A stretch of 64,000 nt of DNA from CAWFZT01 sp963820415. Its GTDB lineage: Bacteria > Chloroflexota > Anaerolineae > Anaerolineales > Anaerolineaceae. Below are positions 28,231-36,861 of this stretch, one piece after another (position 1 is the first letter of the stretch; the number at the start of each line of letters is the position of its first letter). The position numbers were made by a program, and so were the translations under genes. The notes beneath the pieces were generated by a model. That model was given only the letters and a program-made list of their open reading frames with translations, ran no database searches and was not told the origin of the DNA. The stretch spans positions 248,001 through 312,000 of the forward strand of contig CAWFZT010000005.1 of assembly GCA_963820415.1 (NCBI GenBank). Reading direction: 5' to 3'.

Positions 28231-28308
28231 GAAAACATTTTCACCCTCTAATATCAGAGACTATCCTCGTGAAAACATTTTCAACTTCTAATGTCAGAGC
28301 CTATATCC
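28231..28308. repeat. Two-copy 38-bp tandem repeat
   Basis: GAAAACATTTTCA(C)CCTCTAAT...CAGAG.CTAT occurs at about 28231 and again at 28272, back to back. There are no spacers, so it is not a CRISPR array. Confidence 0.6.
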
Positions 28309-28589
28309 CCTTTCATGTCCTTTCAGTCTCCATGGTTAGTGATACCAATCTATCCCCGATCCTATAATGAATGGCATGAAAAACTAAGTCGAAAGATAAA
28401 AACAACAGGGAGGAGACCGGCCTAATAGCGCTCTCCCACGTAAGAGACAAACAAATACAAAGAGGATTTATCTATTTTACAGAACGGGGACCCATCCAAG
28501 TCACAACATCGAGGAAATCCGGCAAAAAAGCTGGGATGCACTCAAGGACGTTTTACCTGGTATCGTTGACGAAGAGGAAGAAGAAAACA

Positions 28590-28772
28590 ATGATGAATAC
28601 AGATGGTGCCACCAAGCAACTCGCCAAGGAAATCAACGAGGAAATTAACGCCGATATCACCTTGCTTTGCCAAGCCGGTGGGGTTGGGACTATCACAATC
28701 GAAGTGAAGGATGGACACGTTTACGGGGTAGACCTGCACCTAACCAGGAGGCCTCGCAGGAAGAACAATTAG
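28590..28772 (+). CDS. Small hypothetical protein
   Basis: 60 residues from the ATG at 28590, chosen because GAGGAAGAAG precedes it; the open frame extends to 28536. The sequence MMNTDGATKQLAKEINEEIN, then ADITLLCQAGGVGTITIEVKD, predicts one helix and a three-strand sheet, ending in a basic tail RRPRRKNN. Not recognised. Isolated, with no partner gene. Confidence 0.45.
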   Translation: MMNTDGATKQLAKEINEEINADITLLCQAGGVGTITIEVKDGHVYGVDLHLTRRPRRKNN

Positions 28773-28905
28773 GATAGCCTGAAACAGAAAGGCGTTGTAT
28801 CTTTCTCCGCCCACCGCCAATTGGGAAAGAGACGAGGAATATCATAAAGATATTGCTCGTCAGTACTGGTAAATCGGGTGGGTCTCGAACCTCAAACCAA
28901 CCAAT

Positions 28906-29568
28906 TCATAGTTTAGGAGTCGGGGTAGGCGTGACCGGTGCAGCGACTTTAATCTTGAGGTATACCGGCTCTTTAAAGTTGGTGCGGTTTTCGTTGGACA
29001 TCACCCAATTACTACGAAAACTTCCTGGATTGGCAGGCGCCTTCATATGGATGCTGATGTCGATCTCCCCTCCAGGCAGTACTTCTCGACCTATGGAGAT
29101 CTCCTTGGGAGCGCCAAAGGTATCACCGCTGTAATAGCGAAGCAGGTATCCAGCCGTCCAGGTAGAGGTGCCTGTATTTTTCAGGGTCCAGGTCATGGTA
29201 AAGACCTCGCCGGGTGCAAAGATGGTGTCATCTGCAATTGATTGGGCGACCCATTGGGCCTGGTTTACGGTTCCCGGCTTTGGCGTCCCACTGGTCAGAG
29301 TTACCGTTTCGCTGGGCGGTGGGCTGGCTGTCAGGCTTGGGGTGAAGGTAGGCAGGTTCGTGGCTGTTAGACTCGAAAGAGGGGTGACAGAAGGCGTCAA
29401 GGCAAGTGCCCGGGTAACCTGTGCCAGCACTGTGGCGGCGACCTCCGTGCGGAAGGGATTCAGGTCGAGGGTTGGCGTGCTGGTTGGAACCGTAGGACTA
29501 CAAGCAGCTAACCACAGCAAACTCAACAACACTCCAATTACGCTTAGAGTTCTTTTTTTGTGTGCCAT
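28906..29568 (-). CDS. Lipoprotein with NBR1-type Ig-like domain
   Basis: 220 residues. Lipoprotein signal GVLLSLLWLAAC, then a long Thr/Ser/Pro-rich spacer (to about residue 95), then an Ig-like domain of the NBR1 (Next to BRCA1, four-tryptophan) type: QWVAQSIADDTIFAPGEVFTM, TWTLKNTGTSTWTAGYLLRY, the LPGGEIDISIHMKAPANPG turn, and YLKIKV. Such domains are abundant in Chloroflexota surface lipoproteins and probably bind proteins or sugars in the wall. It ends in TPTPTPKL. The upstream AGGAAGAGCCC is a plausible ribosome site. Confidence 0.85.
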   Translation of the reverse strand: MAHKKRTLSVIGVLLSLLWLAACSPTVPTSTPTLDLNPFRTEVAATVLAQVTRALALTPSVTPLSSLTATNLPTFTPSLTASPPPSETVTLTSGTPKPGTVNQAQWVAQSIADDTIFAPGEVFTMTWTLKNTGTSTWTAGYLLRYYSGDTFGAPKEISIGREVLPGGEIDISIHMKAPANPGSFRSNWVMSNENRTNFKEPVYLKIKVAAPVTPTPTPKL

Positions 29569-29849
29569 AGGGCTCTTCCTTTGTAGGTGCTGGTAAGACC
29601 GCTGCCAGCCTGGGGATCTTCCTGAATTGATTCTGCGTTAGCTAAAAGGAATTGTCAAGAGTGTCCTAAGGAAATTCTTTGATACAACATGGTCCCTGAT
29701 AGGACCTTGGTAGAATATAAAGATGAACCGAAAATTATACGAATTTTTTCACACTTCACAGTGATTTTCACCGTATAACTTACATATCAAGATGTAACAT
29801 AAAATAACCTCTATTCAATTAAAACTAACCCGTTATAATCATAAAAGTA

Positions 29850-29947
29850 TAGCCTAACTGAGGCATGATCCCGAGGCGACTGTAAAAGGTCACTTGGGTT
29901 TTTTATTTTACGCTACAGTGGCGGTCAACACCGGTGAGGTGCCTTCA
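29850..29947 (+). repeat. 99-bp dispersed repeat with terminator-like hairpin, copy 2
   Basis: Matches 26437-26535, including the hairpin and the GGCGGTCAACACCGGTGAGG segment. An open frame of 75 codons overlaps its end but has no support. The surrounding gap 29569-30237 holds nothing else recognised. Confidence 0.7.
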
Positions 29948-30237
29948 AAGTCGTCAGGGAAATCCCAATTGCGGTATTTAGTGGCACAAAAGAGAAGGAA
30001 AATAGGTATATCTCCTATGAGAGCTTTTGCTATGGCAGGAAATAATCTAGGGTTTTGCTATAGATTTCTCCAAAATCTAGAAATTCAATCAGATTGTGGT
30101 ACAGAACGATTAGTCCTTTGATACTGATTTAGTAAATTCGGACTTACGCAAGACCGTAATTGTCAGCATCCTGTTTTTATGGTTGTTAAATGCCCAAATA
30201 AATGATGAAAACTTTTTGTTACCTTTAATACACTACC

Positions 30238-30298
30238 GCCCAACACTAGGGTTGAGCGTCGGCCTGTTAGAGCCATCCGTTCGAAAGAATTGTTAGCC
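30238..30298 (-). other. Integron attC-like recombination site
   Basis: Read on the minus strand, GGCTAACAATTCTTTCGAAC, then GGATGGC..., ends in CTAGTGTTGGGC. The start matches the common attC opening (TAACAATTCRTTCAA), and the R' box is GTTGGGC (GTTRRRY consensus). The ends pair imperfectly, as in natural sites. It begins inside the stop codon of the orphan gene at 30293, the hallmark position in gene cassettes. 61 bases, within the usual 57-141. No integrase is in the window. Confidence 0.55.
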
Positions 30299-30853
30299 GC
30301 TCCGGTTAAACCGATACCACATGATGTCCTCGTACTGAACCGGATGAATGAGGTTATTGAATTCGTCTTCGATGTGCTTGGCAACCAATTTTTGAAGGGC
30401 GTAATATTCAGGCTTATTTACTGCCTGGATAGTTTTGACTTTGATGTTCTCTTTGGGGTACTCCTTTTTTAGGTTCTTCATCATTTCGTTATCGAGTGCC
30501 GCATGAAGCAGAGGTAACAACTTCGCAGCTGATTCGCAATCTGGCAAATTACAATAGTAGACATAAACTTTCCCGACTACATTAAAAACCTTGGCAGCTT
30601 GGCCATATGAAGCACTCTGGCTCTTCTTTCTCGTAGAAATGTTCTTTATGAACCACTTGCAGAATTCCGAATGGACCTTCTCAAAAGCGTCTTTGCCTTC
30701 AACGGCTGTGAGCAGACCGAGTGAATTCTCCAGTTTCTGCGCGATCTTTTGCTTTGACCCTTTTTCAAATACACGAATCATTGCAGAAAAAGTGATCGCC
30801 ATATCAATCACCATCTTTATTTTGATCTCAGACGCTTCATCCATTGGATTCAA
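30293..30853 (-). CDS. Orphan cassette-type hypothetical protein
   Basis: 186 residues, not recognised. Largely helical and charged, with no signal peptide or membrane segment. Features are KVHSEFCKWFIKNIS near residue 60, a VYVYYCNLPDCESAAKLLPLL stretch, and a C-terminal VAKHIEDEFNNLI. The stop codon TAA is shared with the start of the attC-like site, and the start is preceded by AAGGAG. The orphan nature, lack of coupled neighbours and attC context suit an integron cassette gene. Confidence 0.6.
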   Translation of the reverse strand: MNPMDEASEIKIKMVIDMAITFSAMIRVFEKGSKQKIAQKLENSLGLLTAVEGKDAFEKVHSEFCKWFIKNISTRKKSQSASYGQAAKVFNVVGKVYVYYCNLPDCESAAKLLPLLHAALDNEMMKNLKKEYPKENIKVKTIQAVNKPEYYALQKLVAKHIEDEFNNLIHPVQYEDIMWYRFNRSG

Positions 30854-30890
30854 AGCAATCTCCTTGTGCTCGCCTAAGGGGCTGGTTCAG

Positions 30891-31000
30891 TTGCACCGAC
30901 TGGACCAACGAAACTCCTACCCGGTGTCGCGCCATTTTCAGCAAATCACAATTGTCCGCAAGCGGCGAAACCGCAGTCCACTGGAGACAGTGTCGGGCAA
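30891..31000. repeat. Inverted repeat, possible second attC-like site
   Basis: TTGCACCGAC (30891-30900) and GTCGGGCAA (30992-31000) pair with one bulge, and an inner TGGAC/GTCCA pair adds to the stem. It fills the gap between two minus-strand orphan genes. On the minus strand its end CCAGCCCCTTAGGCGAGC resembles sequence next to Vibrio superintegron sites, but clear RYYYAAC/GTTRRRY boxes are not seen. Confidence 0.3.
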
Positions 31001-31003
31001 CTC

Positions 31004-31615
31004 TCAAGTATTGCGCTCCTTGAGTTTTTCAGTGACCACATCAAGCCGTTCCAGCCATTCATCAAACATCTGTAAACGATGACGATGTTCTGGTGTCAGA
31101 GCATTTGGATAAGCATTTCTCGGGACAAATTTGTCCAGGGTTTTCCATCTCTCGGCTTGTTCTCTATCCAATAAACCAATAATATTCCCTGTCTCTTCTC
31201 TCCAACTCAGATGCTCTTGCCACCATTGGTTTGCGCTATTATTGGTCAATAAGGCCGATCCTCTGTTTCTTAACTCAACTCCAGCGCGCCTGAGTTCACG
31301 CAAATGGATTAGGACTCCGTCTCTATCCTGCTTGCTTTTCAGAGCTATAATAATTACGTTTTGTTCTTTGATTATTAAGAACGGTGCTCGTAAGAAATTA
31401 ATTATAAAGAGGGTAACAACAAATAGAATACCTCTAGTTAGCAGATCAACCGCAACTTCTCCAAAATACTGAATGGCCACCCCCCTTCCTAATATTTGCC
31501 ACCGACCAAAGAATGTTGTGGCTGCATAAGCAAAGGCCGTAAACAATAATTTCTTGTCCCAAGATAAGAATATCTTGGTTTGTTCTAGTGCTTTTTTGCA
31601 AATTTGTTTGAGCAT
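31004..31615 (-). CDS. Orphan two-helix membrane protein
   Basis: 203 residues. Two hydrophobic segments (about 24-40 and 58-80, the second being GILFVVTLFIINFLRAPFLII) are followed by a long charged helical region, probably a coiled coil, rich in Arg/Glu (REQAERWKTLDKF, RHRLQMFDEWLERLDVVTEKL). Not recognised. Its upstream region shares a roughly 60-bp repeat with the upstream region of another orphan membrane gene at 37637-38128. Confidence 0.6.
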   Translation of the reverse strand: MLKQICKKALEQTKIFLSWDKKLLFTAFAYAATTFFGRWQILGRGVAIQYFGEVAVDLLTRGILFVVTLFIINFLRAPFLIIKEQNVIIIALKSKQDRDGVLIHLRELRRAGVELRNRGSALLTNNSANQWWQEHLSWREETGNIIGLLDREQAERWKTLDKFVPRNAYPNALTPEHRHRLQMFDEWLERLDVVTEKLKERNT

Positions 31616-31765
31616 ATTTCCTAGATGCCTAGAATCTGGTCCAGAAGTACCCGTTCAATATTGATTATACGGACTTTTGATATGCTGCAATTATGCCGTA
31701 ATATTGCCTTCTCATGACCGGATACTGCAAATAAGTCATGATATTCGCTGTTGACCAGAATCTAA

Positions 31766-31830
31766 CTTCTGCTCCCCAAATCTATTATAGCTAGCTTTTC
31801 TAAAAGATAATAAGAATGATCAACACCTTT
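31766..31830 (-). repeat. 65-bp upstream repeat with TATAAT, copy 1
   Basis: Shares CTTCT.CT.CCCAAAT.TATTATA and TTTCTAAAAGATAATA.AAATGA-type sequence with 38218-38280. On the minus strand both contain a TATAAT box. Each copy sits 90-160 bases upstream of a minus-strand orphan membrane gene, so it could be a shared promoter. The rest of 31616-31994 shows no gene. Confidence 0.5.
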
Positions 31831-31994
31831 TATTTAGTCTTATATGCTAATTACCAACCAAACAATTCGGACCAATTCCATTATTAGTAGATCGCTCCTA
31901 TTCCATTTAGAGCTAAAGTCTAGAACACGTTTCCTTCCATATCCTTCAGAAATGGTCTGTACTACCCTTTTTTCCCTCATGGTAGAATAGATTT

Positions 31995-32426
31995 ATGGAT
32001 ACTCCAGCCAAAACAGCCCGTACAAATATGGCTATTCAGGTAATCCAGCACGTGAATGAAGGCATGACCGTAATAAATGCCTGTAGAGAAGTCGGTATCC
32101 CTAGAAGCTCGTTTTACTACATTTACCAATCGAACCCAAGAGCAATTGCGGAAATCCAGGATATCATTACAGAGAACTCCCGCCGAGAGCTTATGATAAT
32201 CCTGCTTAATAAGACGCAAATCCTTGAGAGAGTTATCGAAGAAGGGCTTGCTGATACCACAAAACCTCGAGAACGACTGGCAATACTCAAGACCCTGAAT
32301 GAGCAATTAGATAAACTAACAGAGACATTAAGGGTAAGTAATCAGGATAATTCCATAGTCAGTGAATTCTTGAATGGCCCAACGCTCCAACCAGGAATAA
32401 ACCGTTTCTCTGCTACTCAGGAATAA
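31995..32426 (+). CDS. HTH protein, terminase-small-subunit-like
   Basis: 143 residues. The helix-turn-helix lies near 15-45 (QVIQHVNEGMTVINACREVG, IPRSSFYYIYQ), followed by a long helical region (RRELMIILLNKTQILERVIEE, RERLAILKTLNEQLDKLTETL) suited to dimerisation. It is the intact homologue of the pseudogene at 3743-3970. The layout resembles phage small terminases and HTH proteins of insertion elements. No other phage genes are next to it. No strong ribosome site is visible. Confidence 0.6.
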   Translation: MDTPAKTARTNMAIQVIQHVNEGMTVINACREVGIPRSSFYYIYQSNPRAIAEIQDIITENSRRELMIILLNKTQILERVIEEGLADTTKPRERLAILKTLNEQLDKLTETLRVSNQDNSIVSEFLNGPTLQPGINRFSATQE

Positions 32427-32541
32427 CCCCTATCAAGGAATCCCAGAACTAAATAATGCTCAGGATAAATGAGGGATATATCTGCTTCAGAGTTGCCCCG
32501 AGACCCGTCTAGCCCGTATATATGGTGGATAGCGTCTATCT

Positions 32542-32566
32542 AACCACCATATGTGGTGGTTATTTG
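32542..32566 (+). terminator. Palindromic terminator-like hairpin
   Basis: AACCACCATATGTGGTGGTT is a perfect 20-base palindrome followed by ATTTGT, 115 bases after the HTH gene. Confidence 0.55.
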
Positions 32567-32769
32567 TCTCTTATTTATCCGTTTTAGATGGTTTCTATGT
32601 AATATTGCACCAAATTGCACCCAAAATTATTTAGCTGGAAAGGCGACGACTGACCTCTGTCCAGGGTGCTGACCTATAGTATTCATGGGATTTTCCCCTA
32701 GTTTAAATTGAAGCGGCATCCTGATAGGTATTCGGGGTAGTATCTTCTTGAAAATTAGTTTGTACGGCC

Positions 32770-32892
32770 CTATACTTTTTCAGAGCCCTTTTCTGTTGTG
32801 CTAAGTTTCATCTCAACCATTTCGCAGCGCAGGTAGATACGATGCTTATCCTCCTCAACATAAGTAGGCTTTCCCATCCCCATATATGGCAT
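32770..32892 (-). CDS. Short ORF, C-terminal fragment or micro-protein
   Basis: 40 codons from the first ATG (MPYMGMGKPTYVEEDKH, RIYLRCEMVEMKLST). The frame is open upstream, without Met, to beyond 33000 (QWAQGSSPWWITYLCRSDDR), so it may be the end of a larger gene joined by a frameshift to the small frame starting MAVHSVGSGFKSLVDHLPV near 32968. The composition looks protein-like, but the family is unknown. Confidence 0.3.
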   Translation of the reverse strand: MPYMGMGKPTYVEEDKHRIYLRCEMVEMKLSTTEKGSEKV

Positions 32893-32999
32893 GTGTCGGT
32901 CATCAGACCGGCACAGGTAGGTGATCCACCAGGGACTTGAACCCTGAGCCCACTGAGTGAACAGCCATGGTGGCAGTTCTTGAGCGGTCGGTCCTGTCC

Positions 33000-33443
33000 T
33001 TACGTCCCCCAGGCTTTGGTGGGATCGCCCCAGTGTGAGATACTTACCACTCCCCAGCCGCCGGCTTGCGGTGAGGCGCCAGATTCCAGGTGGAATTGGT
33101 GTTTCTCAGGAGTGAAGCGTATCCACTGTTTGCCATCCCAGAACCCCAGGCAGAGCGGTTTGCTGGCTGCCGCGGCTTTTTCCAGGTCGGATGCAGTGTA
33201 GCGGACGCGGACCTCAATGGGCGGGTCAAACACCGCCACTTCCGTGTCTGGCTGGGCGGCATCCACCACCTTCAGGTTGATCACCAGGCGGAAGGGCTGG
33301 AATCCGCCCGGAGCTGTTGGCAAGGTTTCTATCGCGGGTAGAGCAAGCCGCACCGCCTGAACGGGGCTGGCCCGGCCTGGAATCTTGACGATCACGCCTT
33401 CTTTTCTGAATTCTTGGCGCGTGGGTAAGGGGGTTTCGACCAT
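33000..33443 (-). CDS. Conserved-looking hypothetical protein
   Basis: 147 residues, apparently all beta. It resembles an isolated Ig or jelly-roll domain: PFRLVINLKVVDAAQPDTEV, FDPPIEVRVRYTASDLEKA, then LCLGFWDGKQWIRFTPEKH, as seen in the C-terminal domains of Chloroflexota surface proteins. No signal peptide. It starts 20 bases after the cyclase-ATPase-TPR gene, with a ribosome site GGAGAG, so it is probably co-transcribed. Function unknown. Confidence 0.7.
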   Translation of the reverse strand: MVETPLPTRQEFRKEGVIVKIPGRASPVQAVRLALPAIETLPTAPGGFQPFRLVINLKVVDAAQPDTEVAVFDPPIEVRVRYTASDLEKAAAASKPLCLGFWDGKQWIRFTPEKHQFHLESGASPQAGGWGVVSISHWGDPTKAWGT

Positions 33444-33462
33444 TGTTTGCTCTCCTATCTAC

Positions 33463-36400
33463 CTAATCACGACTCGTTTCGGTGTTTTGCTGCCAGCGGG
33501 CCTGGATGCGGCGATGCTCGGGCACCTGTTCCAGGAACGACTGGCGCCTTTCCAGCAGGCTGATCCTGTTGGCCCGCGCCATCAACTCGCCATGGCCTGC
33601 TTCGACGACACGCCGCACCAGCGATGCCTGGCCGGCGGCGGCGAAGACGTCGGCACACGTCTCGTATCCCAGCAGGGGAAATTCCATGCCTCCGCTGAAC
33701 TGTCCCTGCAAATAATCCCACAAGGGAGCCGCGTGCCGCTGGGCTGCCTCCAGATCATTCAACACCAGCAGGCAGCGGGCTATCCCGGCCTCGGCGTCGT
33801 TCACATTGCCAGGAGCTCCAATCTTGCCCAGGGTGGCGGCAGCTTGCTCAAATCCGGCCAGGGCTTCATTGACCTGCCCGCCCTGCTCCTTTGCCAGCGA
33901 TGCGTAGACCTGGCCGACAGCATAACCGAACACGTCGTTCATCGCCTGCAACTCCGGCAGGATTTGATCTACCTCGGCGAGGGCTGAAGGCAGATCGCCG
34001 CACCGTAGAAACGCCAGGGCAAGGTTGAGGCTGCCATAGGCGTAGAAGCTGCGGTGACCGATAGACTGCGCCATTTTCTTACAGCGCTCGAGCATAGCAA
34101 CGCCTTGCTCAGGTATGCCCAGCTGGATGTAAATGTAGCCCAGGTTGGATAGTCCAATTACTTCGCCTTCGATGTTGCCGGTGCGGCGGTTGATAACCAG
34201 CTGCCGGTCAAGCAGTTGTGCTGCACAAGCCAGGTCACCTGTCTCAGTGTAAAAGATGGAGACGTTGGTCAGGTTGCGCGCCAGGACCTGGTCATCGGCT
34301 ACCTCCTCTGCACATGATAGCGCCGCCGTAGAAGTCTGCACGGCGGCCTCCAGGTTGCCGAGGCGGATTTCACATAAGACCTTCAGGCCGAGGATCAACG
34401 CCTCGCGCCGGCGGTCGTGGGCGCGCACCGCGGCCGCCAGCCCGTGGTTGTAGGCCTCCCGTTCCTTCAGGTACTGACCGCTCATTCCCAGGTAGTACCC
34501 TTCCCGGTAATAGGCTTCTGCCACAAGGTTATCATCGCCGATCGATTGTGCTAAAGCTACCAGGGCGATATCGTCAGCCATGCGCGCCTCGGTATCGCCG
34601 AGGATGCCGAGGACTTCGTCCCGGCCGGCAAGTACCTGCCAGCGGCGAGCCAGGTCGGGCGCATCCAGGCATGTACCGGATTCAGAAGGAAGCAAGGACA
34701 GGGCACGGTCAAAGAAGATGCGCGCCTGGGCGGGGGCGCTCTGGTTTCGGGCGAGCGTGCCAGACTGGGTGTACCAATCGGCAGCCAGGTCTCGCTCGCC
34801 AGCCAACTCGTAGTGTTCGGCGATGACCGGGGCAAACTCTCCCACCCGACCGCACGCCTGGGTCTCCCCGATCAACCATACAGCCGCCTGACCGTGATAG
34901 ATTTGCCGGTCGGATTTGAGGAGTGATTGGTAGGCCGCGTCGCGCAGCAGCCCATGATGAAAGCGATATTCCTCGGTCCCAGCAAAGGTTGATGTCTCCT
35001 GTGGATAGAAAAAACCACGCCTGGAAAGCGACTTCAACTCTGTGTCGGCGATGGGTTTATCCCTCCTTACCGCTTGCAGAGCTGAGCGCCAGAAGACCCG
35101 GCCGATAACCGAAGCCTGTTGCACCAGGACTTTTTGGGTTGTGTCCAGACTGTCCAGACGCGCCTCCAGCAGCGCTATCAGGGTTGCTGGCAGCTCCAAA
35201 CGACCTAATTGGTCCGGGTCCAGCCTCCAGGTGCCTCCTCGCCGGCTCTTGCGGATAGCTCTGGCATCGACAAGCGCCTGGATGAACTCTTCGAGGTAAA
35301 AGGGGTTGCCTTCAGCGCTGTCGAGGATTCGCTCACAAAGGGCAGCGGGTAAGGTTTCGACGTTGCGCAGGATTTCGCCCAGCAGCTCCAGGCTGGCCTG
35401 CCGCGAGAGTGGGCCCAGGTCAAGATTGGTAAACCTCGGAAGGGGCGGCGATATGGGAAGAGAATAATCATCGCCGCGCTCCTCCTGACCCCAGCCGGGA
35501 AAACGTTCGGTCAGGGTTGGGCGGGCCAGGCATACCACCAATAACGGAAGCCGTGGGCAATCGCGCACCAGATGAGCCACAAAGTTCACCGAGGGGACGT
35601 CAGCCCAGTGGATATCGTCAAGCATGAGGATGGTAGTTGTTTTGCCTGCCACGGCTGTAAAGTATTGGGTGAGATAGAGTTGCGCCCTCTCGAGCAGCTG
35701 CCTGGGGTCATTCTCAACTCCCTGAAGATAAGGACTGCCGGGGAAGACAAAACCGAGCAAAGCGCCCACAAAATTAGCCTTCATCTGGGGTTCTTCTGCC
35801 AGGTACTCCGACAGCGCCTCCACCAATCTCTGCCGGGTGACATCGACCGGATCGCTGGCGAGCACGCCCAGGTGATAGGAAATCATGTCGCGCAGTAAAC
35901 CGAATGGAACAGCCATAGTCTGAGGCGAGGCGCGCCCTTTGAAGGCGATCACGCGGGAGGGCGCCAGGGCGACCCGGCTGTCAAATTCATACAACAGGCG
36001 GCTTTTGCCAACACCAAAATCGCCGATGACCGTGACCAGCTGGGTCTCCCGGCATTGGAAGGCGCGGGTCAGGGCTGCCTGGAGCTGGCGTAACTCGGCG
36101 TCGCGCCCGATCAGTTTGGTCTTGATGCCCTCCACCCCGCGGGTGAAAGTGCGAAAGGTGCGCGGTCGAGCTGCGCGGACCCGGTATACGGCGACAGGCT
36201 CGCTAAAGCCTTTAGCTTTGATGGCAGGATGAGGCTCGACCTCGAACGCGCCACGGATATGCTGGAGGGTGAACTGTGAGATGTAAACTGTTCCCGGCAG
36301 GGCTGCCTGTTCTATCCGCGCCGCCAGGCTCACCGTGAGGCCCATCACGGTTGATTCGGCTTCTGAGAACCTGCCCACCACGACCCGGCCAGTGTTTATA

Positions 36401-36861
36401 CCAATGCGAATGGTAAAGCCCAAAATCTGGAAACGGCGTTCCAGTTCCTCGGCGCAGGCACGGGATTCTATCAGTATCGCTAGTCCGGCGCGGACTGCCT
36501 GGCGGGCGTCGTTTTCTTGGACTTTGGCGAGGCCAAACACTGCCACAAATCCGTCGCCCATGAACTGGGTTACCTGTCCACCATAGGCTTCGATCGGCGC
36601 CGATAGGCGCTTGAGGGCGCCACCCATGACTTCCCGGACCTCTTCCGGCTCCAGGCCCTGGCTCAACAAGGTCGAGTTAACAATGTCAAGAAACAATACC
36701 GTAACAAAACGGCGTTGCTGGCTGACCGGTTGGCGTCCTTCCAGGTTAGCCAGCTTCTCTCGCAAAGGGACCAGCGCAGCGTCAACGACGCTGTCGCCCA
36801 AGACTGCGCGCTGCGCTTCCAAGGCTTTGATAGCCTGCGAGAGCTCGTTGGTCTTTTGCAT
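33463..36861 (-). CDS. Adenylate/guanylate cyclase-AAA ATPase-TPR regulator
   Basis: 1132 residues. A short coiled coil (1-50) is followed by a class III nucleotide cyclase domain at about 50-235, with FLDIVNST (metal Asp D59), MGDGFVAVFG (D103) and GINTGRVVVG. Next is a STAND-type ATPase with LIGRDAELRQL, Walker A GDFGVGKS (280-287) and Walker B TILMLDDIHW. The C-terminal half consists of degenerate TPRs (GEVIGLSNLGYIYIQLGIPEQ and others). The architecture is that of cyclase-AAA-TPR signalling proteins common in Chloroflexota and Actinobacteria. It may make cAMP or cGMP in response to a bound partner. Both metal aspartates are present, so activity is plausible. Confidence 0.9.
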   Translation of the reverse strand: MQKTNELSQAIKALEAQRAVLGDSVVDAALVPLREKLANLEGRQPVSQQRRFVTVLFLDIVNSTLLSQGLEPEEVREVMGGALKRLSAPIEAYGGQVTQFMGDGFVAVFGLAKVQENDARQAVRAGLAILIESRACAEELERRFQILGFTIRIGINTGRVVVGRFSEAESTVMGLTVSLAARIEQAALPGTVYISQFTLQHIRGAFEVEPHPAIKAKGFSEPVAVYRVRAARPRTFRTFTRGVEGIKTKLIGRDAELRQLQAALTRAFQCRETQLVTVIGDFGVGKSRLLYEFDSRVALAPSRVIAFKGRASPQTMAVPFGLLRDMISYHLGVLASDPVDVTRQRLVEALSEYLAEEPQMKANFVGALLGFVFPGSPYLQGVENDPRQLLERAQLYLTQYFTAVAGKTTTILMLDDIHWADVPSVNFVAHLVRDCPRLPLLVVCLARPTLTERFPGWGQEERGDDYSLPISPPLPRFTNLDLGPLSRQASLELLGEILRNVETLPAALCERILDSAEGNPFYLEEFIQALVDARAIRKSRRGGTWRLDPDQLGRLELPATLIALLEARLDSLDTTQKVLVQQASVIGRVFWRSALQAVRRDKPIADTELKSLSRRGFFYPQETSTFAGTEEYRFHHGLLRDAAYQSLLKSDRQIYHGQAAVWLIGETQACGRVGEFAPVIAEHYELAGERDLAADWYTQSGTLARNQSAPAQARIFFDRALSLLPSESGTCLDAPDLARRWQVLAGRDEVLGILGDTEARMADDIALVALAQSIGDDNLVAEAYYREGYYLGMSGQYLKEREAYNHGLAAAVRAHDRRREALILGLKVLCEIRLGNLEAAVQTSTAALSCAEEVADDQVLARNLTNVSIFYTETGDLACAAQLLDRQLVINRRTGNIEGEVIGLSNLGYIYIQLGIPEQGVAMLERCKKMAQSIGHRSFYAYGSLNLALAFLRCGDLPSALAEVDQILPELQAMNDVFGYAVGQVYASLAKEQGGQVNEALAGFEQAAATLGKIGAPGNVNDAEAGIARCLLVLNDLEAAQRHAAPLWDYLQGQFSGGMEFPLLGYETCADVFAAAGQASLVRRVVEAGHGELMARANRISLLERRQSFLEQVPEHRRIQARWQQNTETSRD

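Larger units (their letters stand above)
27672..28530. other. Intergenic, decayed, no intact gene
   Basis: A possible broken frame starts at 27730 (MNDQRVLKKIITRVDLVS ... FSQWF, stop, then more open sequence), preceded by AGGAGCAGG, but no family is recognised. The stretch also holds the right copy of the 72-bp inverted repeat (28101-28169) and a short tandem repeat (28231-28308). Confidence 0.4.

Noticed and set aside
28231..28308. Possible CRISPR remnant
   Set aside because: Two direct copies with no spacers and no cas genes.
29894..30121. 75-codon frame
   Set aside because: Begins in the 99-bp repeat; no ribosome site or homologous look.
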